Shown: positions 36,981-46,532, counted from the first letter of the stretch. The stretch: 64,000 nt of DNA from Bacteroidota bacterium (GCA_017303905.1 JAFLBH010000005.1:62001-126000), one strand, 5' to 3'. Notes: generated from the sequence alone by a model not told the origin. A program made the numbers and translations.

Positions 36981-37763
36981 TCAATTAGGCTTGCTAATTT
37001 TTTTGATTTGCTCAATCTCAATTTTTAATCCGCGTAACATATTCATGATGCTATCGAGATTTAATTCTTCATCTTTATAATCGCCTATATTAATACTGCA
37101 GGTGTATTCCCACAATTCTAAAACCTCATCAAGCCTTACTTTATAAGGTTGATACATTTTATTATCGGAATGCAACTCTACCGTACCCTCTTTCTTGTTT
37201 ACATTATGTAAACGCTTATAACTTAAACCATCGTCCTTGGTAACAACTATGTAAGTGTTACCATCCTTCATGTCATCTAAACGCTCGAGGTATTTACCAA
37301 TCACAAAAGAACCATCCTTTAATGGCGGCATCGAATCGCCCTTAATAGGAAAGGCGCGGTGTTTGCCCACCGGAAGAAAAGGTAATTTCATGCGCGGTAA
37401 ACGCTCAATATAATCCGGATCGGAATAGCCGCGTAAATAACCCGCCGAGGCTTTTACCGGAATTAATTCAATCATATCATCGCCTTCATTATCAATAATC
37501 ACCGGAAATAAAATTCGGTTCTTACCGATTTTCATGAGTGCATCCGGATTGGTTTTCTTCAAATCGCCTTTAATAAGGGCATCAATGGCAATATGAAAAT
37601 ACTCTGATAATTTTATCAGTAAATCAATTGGTGGCTCGTTTCTCCCCTCTTCGTACCCACCAATTCGTGAACGGGTTACCTCCAACTCATCGGCCATTTG
37701 CTCCTGCGATAAGCCCTTTAGCTGACGCAGGTACTTAATGTTGTTGGCTATCTTATTAATCAT
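36981..37763 (-). CDS. XRE-type repressor with S24 (LexA/CI-like) peptidase domain
   Basis: 260 residues. HTH_XRE is at residues ~5-60 (LRQLKGLSQEQMADELEVTR). The S24 domain has Ala107-Gly108 in KASAGYLRG as the self-cleavage site, Ser144 in KGDSMPPL and Lys183 in LSYKRLH as the catalytic dyad. Such repressors cut themselves when RecA-ssDNA signals damage, releasing target genes. A palindromic operator lies over its own promoter (37774-37797), so autoregulation is very likely. It is divergent from the TPR-SpoIIE gene, whose start is 88 nt away, so that gene might be a target too. Confidence 0.88.
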   Translation of the reverse strand: MINKIANNIKYLRQLKGLSQEQMADELEVTRSRIGGYEEGRNEPPIDLLIKLSEYFHIAIDALIKGDLKKTNPDALMKIGKNRILFPVIIDNEGDDMIELIPVKASAGYLRGYSDPDYIERLPRMKLPFLPVGKHRAFPIKGDSMPPLKDGSFVIGKYLERLDDMKDGNTYIVVTKDDGLSYKRLHNVNKKEGTVELHSDNKMYQPYKVRLDEVLELWEYTCSINIGDYKDEELNLDSIMNMLRGLKIEIEQIKKISKPN

Positions 37764-37773
37764 ATTACTACGT

Positions 37774-37813
37774 TTTGTAGCACAAATATACTACAAATTA
37801 TAGTTATTTCAAA
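37774..37813 (-). promoter_or_regulatory. Promoter and palindromic operator of the S24 repressor
   Basis: On the minus strand, TTTG (37810-37813), 19 nt, then TATATTTG (37783-37790) fits -33/-7 spacing exactly. A perfect inverted repeat TTTGTAG-N10-CTACAAA (37774-37797) covers the -7 box, so bound repressor would block polymerase. A further CTAC half-site lies at 37768. Confidence 0.8.
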
Positions 37814-37850
37814 ATCCCCCTATAAATACATATATTCGTTTAAGCGATTT

Positions 37851-39953
37851 ATGCCCAAACACCTTATACTTTTACTCTTTTATTTCCTTTTCGGAAGCTC
37901 GGCACTGTTCGCGCAAAGCAGAACTGTTGACTCACTCAAAAAAGCCCTTAACGTTTCGAAAAACGATACCGCTAAGGTTAATTTATTAAATGCTCTTTCG
38001 TATGAGGTTTATGTGAGTACCGAAAAATCGACCGATGAAATAAAAAGCTATATCGATTCGGCTATCGCGCTTTCCGAAAAACTCAATTACCTCAAAGGAA
38101 ATTTACGCGCCCGCTTTAATGCAGGTAACATATTTAGTAACACCGGAAAAAACGATATCGCTAAAAAATACCTTAACGACGCTTTGCCTTTATGCGAGAA
38201 ATTAAAAAGCGATGATGATTTTTTCAGAATACTCAATACGCTTGGTAAATGCTATAACGAGGAAGGCAATTACACACAAGGCGCCGAATATTATTACAAA
38301 GCTTTAAACTATGCCGAAAAAACCAATAACAAAAAATTTCTGGCTACCTCTTACAATTCCTTAGGTAATATTTTTAGTACACAAAAAGAATACGCGAAAG
38401 CCATTCACTATTTCTCGAAAGCTTTAAAGTTTAATACCGATGTGGATGATAAACTCAAAATGTCGTTTAACTATTTAAACCTCGGCAACACCTACACAAG
38501 TTTAAACCGTCACGACTCCGCTCTCTTCTTCTATAATAAAGCGCTCGGTATTCAAACCAAACAAAAAAACATAGTGGGACAAGCTTACAGCTATAACAAC
38601 ATAGGATTTATTTACTTTAAAAAAAATGAACCCTCGGCCGCATTAGATTATTATAAACGGGCTTATGCCATCGCTAAATCCTCCGAGGATGCCGACTTAT
38701 ATTCTTCCGTTTTACTTCGCATGGGCTCGGCCTATCTTAAAATGAATAATATTGAAGAAGCCCTTAAATATTATACAGAAGCGGAAGATTACACACGAAA
38801 AGCAAAATGGACTTCAGAACTCTCCGAAGCATTGGCCGGCTTATCTAAAATTTATCGTCTGAAAGCCGATTACAAAAAAGCGCTGGATTATTATACCGAA
38901 CATAAGGTCATAAAAGATTCTATGAATAACGCCGAGGTAGGAAAAAAATTATCCTCACTCGAATACAATTATCAAATTGAACAGGATAAAAAAATTACTG
39001 AACTCGAGAATGAACAAGTAAGACTTAAGCACGAAGAAGAAGTACGAACGCAGCGTATTATCATCTGGAGTATTTCCATTTTCTTACTTGTGGTATTTGT
39101 GCTCTCCATTTTTATTTATAAAGCCTACAAACAAAAAGAAGCGGCTAACAAAATTATCAGTTCGCAAAAAAGCGAAATGGAAAAACAAAAAAATATTGTA
39201 GAAGAAAAACAAAAAGAAATTCTCGACTCCATCAACTATGCCAAACGCATACAATACGCCCTTCTTGCCCACTCCGATTTTTTGCAAACAGCCCTCCCCC
39301 AGCATTTTATTTTATTTAAACCAAAAGATATTGTAAGCGGCGACTTTTACTGGGCTATTGAACACAATCATTCTATTTACGTAGCCGTTTGCGATTGTAC
39401 CGGGCATGGTGTGCCGGGTGCATTCATGAGTGTGCTTAACATTGGTTTCCTTAACGAAGCCATCAAAGAAAAAAACATTACCAAGCCCAACGAGATTTTT
39501 AATTACGTGCGAAAAAAATTAATTGAAAATCTTTCGCAAGACGAACAAAAGGATGGTATGGACGGCGTTTTACTTTGCATTGATAAGCAAAACAAAAAAA
39601 TAACCTACGCCGCCGCCAACAACGCGCCCGTATTTATCAGCCATAATTCATTAAAAGAATTAGATAAAGATAAAATGCCGGTAGGAAAAGGCATTGTCGA
39701 AAAACCATTTACACTTTACAGCTTAAACTACAACGAAGGCGATACACTTTACATTTATACCGATGGTTATGCCGATCAGTTTGGCGGACCCAAAGGAAAA
39801 AAATTTAAGTACCGTCAGTTAAATGATATGCTTTTGAATCTGCACACGCAATCGGTATCAGAACAAAAGAACGAATTAGAAAAAACAATTGCATCCTGGA
39901 AAGGTGAATTGGAACAAGTAGATGATTTGTGTATCATGGGAATAAAATTTTAA
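37851..39953 (+). CDS. TPR sensor with SpoIIE-type PP2C phosphatase domain
   Basis: 700 residues. Signal peptide (about 1-22), then about eight TPR repeats in the periplasm (for example YNSLGNIFSTQKEYAKAIHYF, YNNIGFIYFKKNEPSAALDYY), a coiled segment, one transmembrane helix near 402-424 (IIIWSISIFLLVVFVLSIFIY), a coiled-coil linker and the phosphatase at ~500-700. Metal-binding motifs are intact: VSGDFYW, CDCTGHGVPGAFMS, DGMDGVLL and YTDGYADQFGG. This class dephosphorylates Ser/Thr on STAS or SiaC-type partners. A second SpoIIE gene follows after 4 nt. Confidence 0.9.
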   Translation: MPKHLILLLFYFLFGSSALFAQSRTVDSLKKALNVSKNDTAKVNLLNALSYEVYVSTEKSTDEIKSYIDSAIALSEKLNYLKGNLRARFNAGNIFSNTGKNDIAKKYLNDALPLCEKLKSDDDFFRILNTLGKCYNEEGNYTQGAEYYYKALNYAEKTNNKKFLATSYNSLGNIFSTQKEYAKAIHYFSKALKFNTDVDDKLKMSFNYLNLGNTYTSLNRHDSALFFYNKALGIQTKQKNIVGQAYSYNNIGFIYFKKNEPSAALDYYKRAYAIAKSSEDADLYSSVLLRMGSAYLKMNNIEEALKYYTEAEDYTRKAKWTSELSEALAGLSKIYRLKADYKKALDYYTEHKVIKDSMNNAEVGKKLSSLEYNYQIEQDKKITELENEQVRLKHEEEVRTQRIIIWSISIFLLVVFVLSIFIYKAYKQKEAANKIISSQKSEMEKQKNIVEEKQKEILDSINYAKRIQYALLAHSDFLQTALPQHFILFKPKDIVSGDFYWAIEHNHSIYVAVCDCTGHGVPGAFMSVLNIGFLNEAIKEKNITKPNEIFNYVRKKLIENLSQDEQKDGMDGVLLCIDKQNKKITYAAANNAPVFISHNSLKELDKDKMPVGKGIVEKPFTLYSLNYNEGDTLYIYTDGYADQFGGPKGKKFKYRQLNDMLLNLHTQSVSEQKNELEKTIASWKGELEQVDDLCIMGIKF

Positions 39954-39957
39954 AGAC

Positions 39958-41301
39958 TTGAAAAAACTTTTTATACGCGTCACCGAAATTGGCATTCGTC
40001 CCGAAATGCCGGATGAAATTAAAGAGCAAGTTAAACTCGTTAATGGAATCAGTTTTTTAGGTGTGCCCATTAGTGTTTTATTTGTACTGCTATTCGGTAT
40101 AACCGGCCACTTTTACATTGCGCTCACTTTTATTGGCGGTTTAATCGTTTTTTCATTGCCATTTTTACTCATTAAAACCATGGGCTTAAACGCGGCCCGT
40201 AATTTTGTGTGTGCGATGGCTCCTGTTGTATTTGGCACTGCATCCGTTGTGAGTGGAAAAGACACCGGTTTCTTTCTCGGATTTTTAGTTATCTCCGTGC
40301 CGCCTATCATCGTTTATCCTAAATCGAAACAAGCACTCGCGTATATTATTTTATGCGTTCTATTACTCGCGCTTTCCATTGTAGGCAATGTATTTATTGA
40401 ACCCATCGATACCGTTCCTTTTGCCATGGCAATATTTTTGTTTAATCTTTTCATTGTACTCACCACAAGCATTGGCATTGTGTTTTTATTTAAACTCGAG
40501 TTAAATGAAGGTCGCGAAAAACTTGCCGAAAAAAATAAAGAAATCACCGACAGCATTAACTACGCCAAAAGAATTCAGTCGGCATACATGCCTTCGCCCG
40601 AAGTTTTTCATCGCGCGTTTAGCAATGCCTTTCTATTCTTTAAACCAAAAGACATAGTAAGCGGCGATTTTTATTGGTTTTACGCCGTGCAAAAAGAAAG
40701 CACTAAAAATTATGTTCGCTTTTGCGCGGTAGCTGATTGTACCGGACACGGCGTACCCGGCGCCTTGATGAGTGTAATTTGTTGCAATGCTTTAAATGAA
40801 GCTGTGGTGAACAATAAAATTTACGATACAGAAAAAATATTGGATGAAACACGCCGACTGGTAAAACAAAATTTAAAAAGCGCAGGTACCGGACAAAAAG
40901 ACGGGATGGACATTGCATTAATAAAAATGGATGATGATACCCATGACTTATGGTTTTCGGGAGCCAATAATCCGGCTTGGATACTGAAAGGAAACGAACT
41001 GATAGAATTAAAAGCGGATAAGCAACCCATAGGGGCGCATGCTAATGAAAAAGATTTCACCTCTCAACACGTTCAATTATCAAAAGACGATATTGTTTAT
41101 TTGTTCAGTGATGGTTATGCCGATCAGTTTGGCGGACCCAAAGGAAAAAAATTTAAGTACAAACAATTAAGTGAATTACTGCAAGCCAATAAACATAAGT
41201 CCATGCAGGATCAACATAAGATATTAGAAGAAACATTACATCACTGGAAAGGTGCTCTGGAACAAACCGATGATGTGTGTGTGATTGGAATAAAGGTTTA
41301 G
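39958..41301 (+). CDS. Multi-pass membrane SpoIIE-type PP2C phosphatase
   Basis: 447 residues from a TTG (no ATG before 40006, which would lose the conserved start). Residues ~30-180 hold about five transmembrane helices, then a coiled linker (about 180-200, LNEGREKLAEKNKEITDSIN) and the phosphatase domain (about 215-447). Motifs: VSGDFYWFY, VADCTGHGVPGALMSV, DGMDIALI and SDGYADQFGG. It shares a 51-nt block of identical DNA with the preceding gene in the last motif, so the two are recent duplicates in this part. Probably in one operon with 37851-39953. Confidence 0.88.
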   Translation: MKKLFIRVTEIGIRPEMPDEIKEQVKLVNGISFLGVPISVLFVLLFGITGHFYIALTFIGGLIVFSLPFLLIKTMGLNAARNFVCAMAPVVFGTASVVSGKDTGFFLGFLVISVPPIIVYPKSKQALAYIILCVLLLALSIVGNVFIEPIDTVPFAMAIFLFNLFIVLTTSIGIVFLFKLELNEGREKLAEKNKEITDSINYAKRIQSAYMPSPEVFHRAFSNAFLFFKPKDIVSGDFYWFYAVQKESTKNYVRFCAVADCTGHGVPGALMSVICCNALNEAVVNNKIYDTEKILDETRRLVKQNLKSAGTGQKDGMDIALIKMDDDTHDLWFSGANNPAWILKGNELIELKADKQPIGAHANEKDFTSQHVQLSKDDIVYLFSDGYADQFGGPKGKKFKYKQLSELLQANKHKSMQDQHKILEETLHHWKGALEQTDDVCVIGIKV

Positions 41302-41445
41302 CCCAAACTGCTAAAATAAAGCCAAAAAACATCCCCTCAAATGAGTGAAATCACCATTTTTCAGATATAAAATCAGTTTTTTCCTGTATATCGCGTAAAT
41401 AAATTGACTACATTTATTTATACCAATCTCTATAATCTATACCCT

Positions 41446-42063
41446 ATGCCTTATAAAGATTTTGAAAAAAATTACTTGAACACCTTCGATAATTTATTGG
41501 AAGGGTTTCAGTTAATCAGTAAAGAATGGAAATATCTTTACGTAAACGATGCCATCGTTAAACAAAGTAAATGCAACGATAAATCCGACTTATTAGGCAA
41601 AACCATGATGGAGTGTTTTCCCGGCATTGAAAAAACCGACATGTTTCGCATACTTGAAAAATGTATGAATGAAAGGGTATCGGAGGTGATGGAAAATGAA
41701 TTTACGTTTCCGGATGGCTCTAAAGGTTGGTTTGAATTAAGAGTTGAACCGGTGAATGAAGGTATTTTCATTTTATCGATGGATATTAGCGCTAGAAAAA
41801 AATCGGAAGAACTTCGCAAAGAACACATCGACAATCTGGAAGAACTTTTATTTTACACTTCACATCATTTACGGCAACCCATTACTAATATAAGCGGACT
41901 ATCCGGATTATTGCTCTCCGACTCCATAAATAAAAATGAATTACTGAAAGCCGCTGATTACATGCGGGAGTCCATAAATAATCTGGAAATGTTTTCGAGA
42001 GAACTTACCAAAAAAATGAATAATCTAAGATTGAGTCCGTCTTACACACGTAAGGAAATTTAA
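41446..42063 (+). CDS. PAS protein ending in a histidine kinase dimerisation helix, no ATPase
   Basis: 205 residues from the ATG at 41446 (a TTG at 41404 is open but less likely). A PAS domain covers ~10-115 (YLNTFDNLLEGFQLISKEW, ENEFTFPDGSKGWFELRVEP). The following helix pair carries FYTSHHLRQPITNISGL, an H-box with the phosphorylatable His, but the protein ends there and no HATPase_c domain follows. It may accept phosphate from another kinase or act as a dimerisation partner. The next gene, a complete kinase, starts 185 nt further on. Confidence 0.78.
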   Translation: MPYKDFEKNYLNTFDNLLEGFQLISKEWKYLYVNDAIVKQSKCNDKSDLLGKTMMECFPGIEKTDMFRILEKCMNERVSEVMENEFTFPDGSKGWFELRVEPVNEGIFILSMDISARKKSEELRKEHIDNLEELLFYTSHHLRQPITNISGLSGLLLSDSINKNELLKAADYMRESINNLEMFSRELTKKMNNLRLSPSYTRKEI

Positions 42064-42248
42064 AAACTTGCGCGATTTAAAACGGTATCAAAAAAAATCT
42101 GAATTGAATAGTAAGATTAATCCCGATGAACTATTTTATCGCTTAAGTGTTATTCAATCAAACAAACCGACAAATTAAGCAATTCGTCTAATTTCGCTAA
42201 GCCATTCCATAAATAGCGAGTATTATTGCCTATCTTTTGAGTATTGAA

Positions 42249-45200
42249 ATGAGTAGTATTTATAAATTAATACCAACCAAAAAACCTATCCTTTTCGGAA
42301 TAGTGGTTTTTGTATTTACCATACTCTTGACTTTATCGTTAGTATACCAACGTTACCGCATCATAGAAAAAGAAGACAATGAAAAACTCATAAAAAAAAC
42401 CGAATCCATTAAAGATCGTTTTCAGGAAGAAATGGCTAAAGACCTTGCGGTGGCCAAAACCTTTGCCTTCATCATAAAAAATTATGGCGTACCAAATGAT
42501 TTCGACAGTATTGCCAGATTGTTGCTCAATACGAATACCAATATTGATGCCATTGAACTCACACAAAAAGGTGTAATTACCCATGTGTATCCACTAAAGG
42601 GAAATGAATCGGTAATTGGTTACGATATACTTGCCGATCCTAAAACAAATAAAGAAGCCTTTAGAGCTATTAAAAAAAACAAACTTTATTTTGCCGGACC
42701 AATTAACTTAAAACAAGGCGGCAGCGGCATAGTGGGCCGATTGCCGATATTTATTAAAAATGAATTTTTCGGGTTCTCGGTTGTACTTATTAAATTAAAC
42801 ACACTATTTAAAGCGGTGGGAATAAACGAAGGCGAAGACCCCGACTTTATCTATCAGGTTTCCAAATTCAATCCCAACACCAAAGAGGAAGAATTTTTTC
42901 TTTCGAATTCGATTCAGAATAACAGTAACTCCACGTATTCGGTAAATATAGCCGAAGGCGACTGGAACGTGTATGTGAAATTAAAAACAGAAACAGCCTT
43001 TAGCAGAGTTTTACCATTTATTGTACTTTCTCTTTTATTTTCATTGGTATGTGGATTATGGGGTTGGTACATTGCCAGAGAGCCACAACGTTTAGAACAA
43101 TTGGTAAATGAAAAATCGGCCAAAATAGCGGAAGCCGAAACTAATATTAAAAACGTAATGGAAAGGGTAAGCGATGCCGTAATCGCGCTCGACACAAACA
43201 ACAATTACGTTTATTTAAATGATGAAGCTTTACTTCAGCATCCGGGTGGAAGAGAACATGTCATTGGAAAAAACATTTGGGAGATACACCCCGAATTAAA
43301 GGAAACCGCTTTTTATGATAAATATTATGAAGCGCTAGCGACCACAAAAGTTCAGGAGCTTGAATCGTTTTACAAACCTTTAAACGCGTGGTTTAACGCG
43401 AAAATGTATCCGGCAAAAGACGGTATTACCATTTTTTACCGAGACATTACCAAACAAAAAAACGCTGAACTGGAAATACAGCACGAGAAACTATTATCCG
43501 ACTCCATCGTTAACAGCTTGCCCGGCATTTTTTATTTAATAAATACCGAAGGTGAATTTGTACGCTGGAATAAAAACTTTGAAACCATTTCGGGATATAA
43601 CAAAGATGAAATTAAAAACATGCGCTTCACCGATTTTTTCGACGCGCCGGAAAATAAATTACTCATCGATACGGTAAATCACATTTTGGATAATGGATCG
43701 GCCGAAACCGAATCAATGATTCTAACCAAAAACGGCAAAAAAATACCTTATTATATTAACGGTTACTTTCAGAACATTTACAATGCCAATTATATCATTG
43801 GGGTTGGAATTGATATTTCGGAAAGAAAAAAACTCGAAGGCCTTGTGCAACGCGCCAATGCGCTTGCCAAAATCGGGCAATGGGAAATAGACCTGATTAA
43901 AAACACCGTTTACTGGAGCGAGATTACACGCGACATACACGAAGCGCCCGCCGATTATACACCCAACTTAGAAGAAGCTCTCAGATTTTATAAAGAAGGT
44001 TCCATTCGCGATTTGATTACGCAAAAAGCGATGGACGCTATCGAAAAAGGGATTAGCTGGGACGAAGAACTACCTATTATTACTTGCAATAATAACGAAC
44101 GCTGGGTAAGAACCATTGGTGAAGCCGAGTTTAAAGACAATCGTTGCGTTAAATTATACGGCAGTTTTCAGGATATACACTTGCAAAAGAAAGCCGAAAT
44201 CAGTCTTGCCCGAAGCGAAGCATTTAACCGCGGTATTTTAAAATCATTGAATTCGCAGATTGCCGTTTTAAATTCGGAAGGCATCATTGTTGAAACCAAC
44301 GATTCGTGGAATCAATTCTCGCTGCAAAACGGAGAAACAGATTTAAACAAAACTTCGAAAGGAAGCAATTATTTTGAAGTGTGCTTAAAAGCCATGAACA
44401 ACGGTGATGAAATTGCCGGTGAAGTACTAAAAGGTTTGAAACAAGTATTAAACGGCGAGCTCAACAGTTTTTATTACGAATACCCTTGCCATTCTCCCGA
44501 GCAATTACGATGGTTTTCGCTTTCCGTAGTAAAATTCAGCAGCAAGGAAGATATGATTGTAGTGTCGCACGAAAACATCAGCGACCGAAAATTAGCTGAG
44601 CAGGAACGCGAAAAAATGACGCACGACCTCATTCAGCGTAATAAAAACATGGAACAGTTTTCGTACATGGTTTCGCATAACCTGCGTGCGCCCTTAACCA
44701 ATATACTCGGACTCGCGGAAGTATTAAAAATAAAAACGCTTGGCAAAGAAGATTTAACCAAAGTAATGACCGGCGTTTACGCCGCAGCCGTTCGATTAGA
44801 TGAAGTAATTAAAGACATGAACGAAATACTTACCGTAAAAAATCAAAACTTCATCAATAAAGAAACGGTTGAATTTGAAGCGCTGGTAAAAGACATTTTG
44901 TTGAGCATAGAAAAAATAGTGCGGGAAATAAACATCAGCATTAATACCGATTTTAAGCAAGTAGACCGCATGCTAAGCATTAAGCCTTATTTATACAGCG
45001 TTTTTTATAACCTTATTTATAACAGCATCAAGTACCGTAAAACAAGCGGACCATTAAACATCTCCATACGTTCGGAATTAAAAGACAATAAAATAAAATT
45101 GTATTTCAGAGATAATGGTTTGGGTATTGATGTGGAAAAATACGGCAAGAGTTTATTTGGCATGTATAAACGTTTTCATTTACATACCGAAGGAAAAGGT

Positions 45201-45311
45201 TTGGGATTATTTATGGTGAAAACACAAGTTGAAGTACTGGGCGGAAGCATTTCAGTGCAAAGTGAAGTTAATCACTGGACCGAATTTTGCATTGAATTTC
45301 CGGCGCAATAA
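42249..45311 (+). CDS. CHASE-PAS hybrid sensor histidine kinase
   Basis: 1020 residues from the ATG at 42249; a TTG 12 nt earlier is possible. Helix 1 (~12-33) and helix 2 (~255-280, FIVLSLLFSLVCGLWGWYIA) flank an extracytoplasmic CHASE domain (RFQEEMAKDLAVAKTFAFII, KGNESVIGYDILADP). Four PAS domains follow (~310-405, 420-530, 540-660, 665-780). HisKA is FSYMVSHNLRAPLTNILGL and HATPase_c has NLIYNSIKYR, FRDNGLGID and GKGLGLFMVK. No receiver domain follows, so phosphate must pass to an unlinked regulator. Confidence 0.9.
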   Translation: MSSIYKLIPTKKPILFGIVVFVFTILLTLSLVYQRYRIIEKEDNEKLIKKTESIKDRFQEEMAKDLAVAKTFAFIIKNYGVPNDFDSIARLLLNTNTNIDAIELTQKGVITHVYPLKGNESVIGYDILADPKTNKEAFRAIKKNKLYFAGPINLKQGGSGIVGRLPIFIKNEFFGFSVVLIKLNTLFKAVGINEGEDPDFIYQVSKFNPNTKEEEFFLSNSIQNNSNSTYSVNIAEGDWNVYVKLKTETAFSRVLPFIVLSLLFSLVCGLWGWYIAREPQRLEQLVNEKSAKIAEAETNIKNVMERVSDAVIALDTNNNYVYLNDEALLQHPGGREHVIGKNIWEIHPELKETAFYDKYYEALATTKVQELESFYKPLNAWFNAKMYPAKDGITIFYRDITKQKNAELEIQHEKLLSDSIVNSLPGIFYLINTEGEFVRWNKNFETISGYNKDEIKNMRFTDFFDAPENKLLIDTVNHILDNGSAETESMILTKNGKKIPYYINGYFQNIYNANYIIGVGIDISERKKLEGLVQRANALAKIGQWEIDLIKNTVYWSEITRDIHEAPADYTPNLEEALRFYKEGSIRDLITQKAMDAIEKGISWDEELPIITCNNNERWVRTIGEAEFKDNRCVKLYGSFQDIHLQKKAEISLARSEAFNRGILKSLNSQIAVLNSEGIIVETNDSWNQFSLQNGETDLNKTSKGSNYFEVCLKAMNNGDEIAGEVLKGLKQVLNGELNSFYYEYPCHSPEQLRWFSLSVVKFSSKEDMIVVSHENISDRKLAEQEREKMTHDLIQRNKNMEQFSYMVSHNLRAPLTNILGLAEVLKIKTLGKEDLTKVMTGVYAAAVRLDEVIKDMNEILTVKNQNFINKETVEFEALVKDILLSIEKIVREINISINTDFKQVDRMLSIKPYLYSVFYNLIYNSIKYRKTSGPLNISIRSELKDNKIKLYFRDNGLGIDVEKYGKSLFGMYKRFHLHTEGKGLGLFMVKTQVEVLGGSISVQSEVNHWTEFCIEFPAQ

Positions 45312-45633
45312 TTTTTTTCCAAAAAAATTCGTGTACAGTTTGTTCAATTTCACTCTCTGAACATTTTGTTCTTTTCCCTCTGAAAAATCATTCTAAGTTC
45401 CTGCTTTCAATAAAATTACAGTAATTTATTTATCGGTTACAAACGGTTACAAATACTTTCTTCCGTGTTTAATCGTTTAAAATACGACTCCCGTTTTTTT
45501 GTCACCATACCTTTGTCCTCGTCGAAATCAAAGAACCGTTGCAACGAAATTGAATAAGACATAAAAAATAAAAACAATAATTAATAACGTAAAACCCGCC
45601 CGGAATAAAACGGGCACAAAAAAAACAAAGATT
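45312..45633. other. Intergenic region upstream of ssb with candidate regulatory elements
   Basis: No gene is supported. Seen: a tandem 10-bp direct repeat CGGTTACAAA at 45434-45443 and 45444-45453; a TACCTTTG -7 box at 45508-45515 with no clear -33; and a GCCCG-N8-CGGGC hairpin at 45598-45615 just before the ssb ATG. The hairpin could affect translation. Confidence 0.45.
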
Positions 45634-45966
45634 ATGAATTCAATTAAAAACCGCGTACAGTTAACAGGAAATTTAGGTGCAATGCCCGAAGTAAAAAACT
45701 TAGAGAACGGAAATAAAGTAGCGCGATTTTCGGTAGCCACTTCGGAAGATTATTTAAACAAGAAAGGCGATAAAATTACCACCACGCAATGGCATAACAT
45801 TGTAGCCTGGGGCAAACTCGCCGGTATTGCCGAGCAAGTCTTAAAAAAAGGCGAGCAAGTGATCATCGACGGGAAATTAAGCACCCGCAGTTACACGGCT
45901 AAAGACGGCAGCAAACGTTACATCACTGAAGTCATCGCTCAAGAACTTTTAGTGAATAAGAAGTAA
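45634..45966 (+). CDS. ssb: Single-stranded DNA-binding protein, short form 1
   Basis: 110 residues: an OB-fold only (VQLTGNLGAMPEVKNL, VARFSVATSEDYLNKKGDKI, QWHNIVAWGKLAGIAEQVL, EGKLSTRSY-like IIDGKLSTRSYTAKDGSKRY). The flexible tail and acidic tip (usually ending DDDIPF) of housekeeping SSB are missing; it ends LLVNKK. Short SSBs bind ssDNA as tetramers but cannot recruit partners through the tip. A near twin follows at 46172-46507, with ~205 nt between them. Confidence 0.9.
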   Translation: MNSIKNRVQLTGNLGAMPEVKNLENGNKVARFSVATSEDYLNKKGDKITTTQWHNIVAWGKLAGIAEQVLKKGEQVIIDGKLSTRSYTAKDGSKRYITEVIAQELLVNKK

Positions 45967-46105
45967 GGATTCAGGAGAAAGGATACAGGAGTAAGGAGTT
46001 AGGGGTTGGGAGTTCGTAGTTGAGAGATGGTTGAAGATAAATAAGAAGAAAGACTACGAACCCTCCTACTCACAAAAAACATAAAATGGCAAGGTATACT
46101 CGCCA

Positions 46106-46160
46106 TCGCGAGCAAAGCCTCGCGACCAGAAATAAATAACAAGAAATAAATAACAAGAAA
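46106..46160. repeat. Hairpin and 14-bp tandem repeat between the two ssb genes
   Basis: The hairpin TCGCGAG-CAAAGC-CTCGCGA (46106-46125) is followed by AGAAATAAATAACA repeated at 46128 and 46142 with a partial third copy. It lies just before the second ssb and may be a transcript-processing or attenuation site. Confidence 0.4.
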
Positions 46161-46171
46161 CATTATATACC

Positions 46172-46507
46172 ATGAACGCAATTAAAAATAAAGTACAGTT
46201 AATCGGCAATTTAGGCTCGGCACCGGAAGTAAAAGATTTAGACAACGGCAACAAAGTAGCACGCTTCTCATTAGCTACTTCCGAATACTACGTGAACAAA
46301 AAAGGCGAAAAAGTAAACGAAACCCAATGGCACAACATTGTGATTTGGGGAAAGCTTGCCGACATCGCGGGACGCTACTTACAAAAAGGATCACAGGTAG
46401 TGATTGAAGGTAAACTCAGCAACCGCAATTACACCGACAAAGAAGGCGCTAAAAAATACTTTACCGAAATAGTGGCGAATGAAATGTTGATGTTGGATAA
46501 GAAGTAG
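46172..46507 (+). CDS. ssb: Single-stranded DNA-binding protein, short form 2
   Basis: 111 residues, an OB-fold protein clearly paralogous to the one before it: VQLIGNLGSAPEVKDL, VARFSLATSEYYVNKKGEKVN, QWHNIVIWGKLADIAGRYL, IEGKLSNRNYTDKEGAKKYF. It also lacks an acidic C-terminal tip and ends MLMLDKK. A strong terminator follows. Whether the two copies are redundant or form mixed tetramers is unknown; no other ssb is in the window. Confidence 0.9.
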   Translation: MNAIKNKVQLIGNLGSAPEVKDLDNGNKVARFSLATSEYYVNKKGEKVNETQWHNIVIWGKLADIAGRYLQKGSQVVIEGKLSNRNYTDKEGAKKYFTEIVANEMLMLDKK

Positions 46508-46532
46508 TGTGCAGTAGAAACCTCGGTAAATA

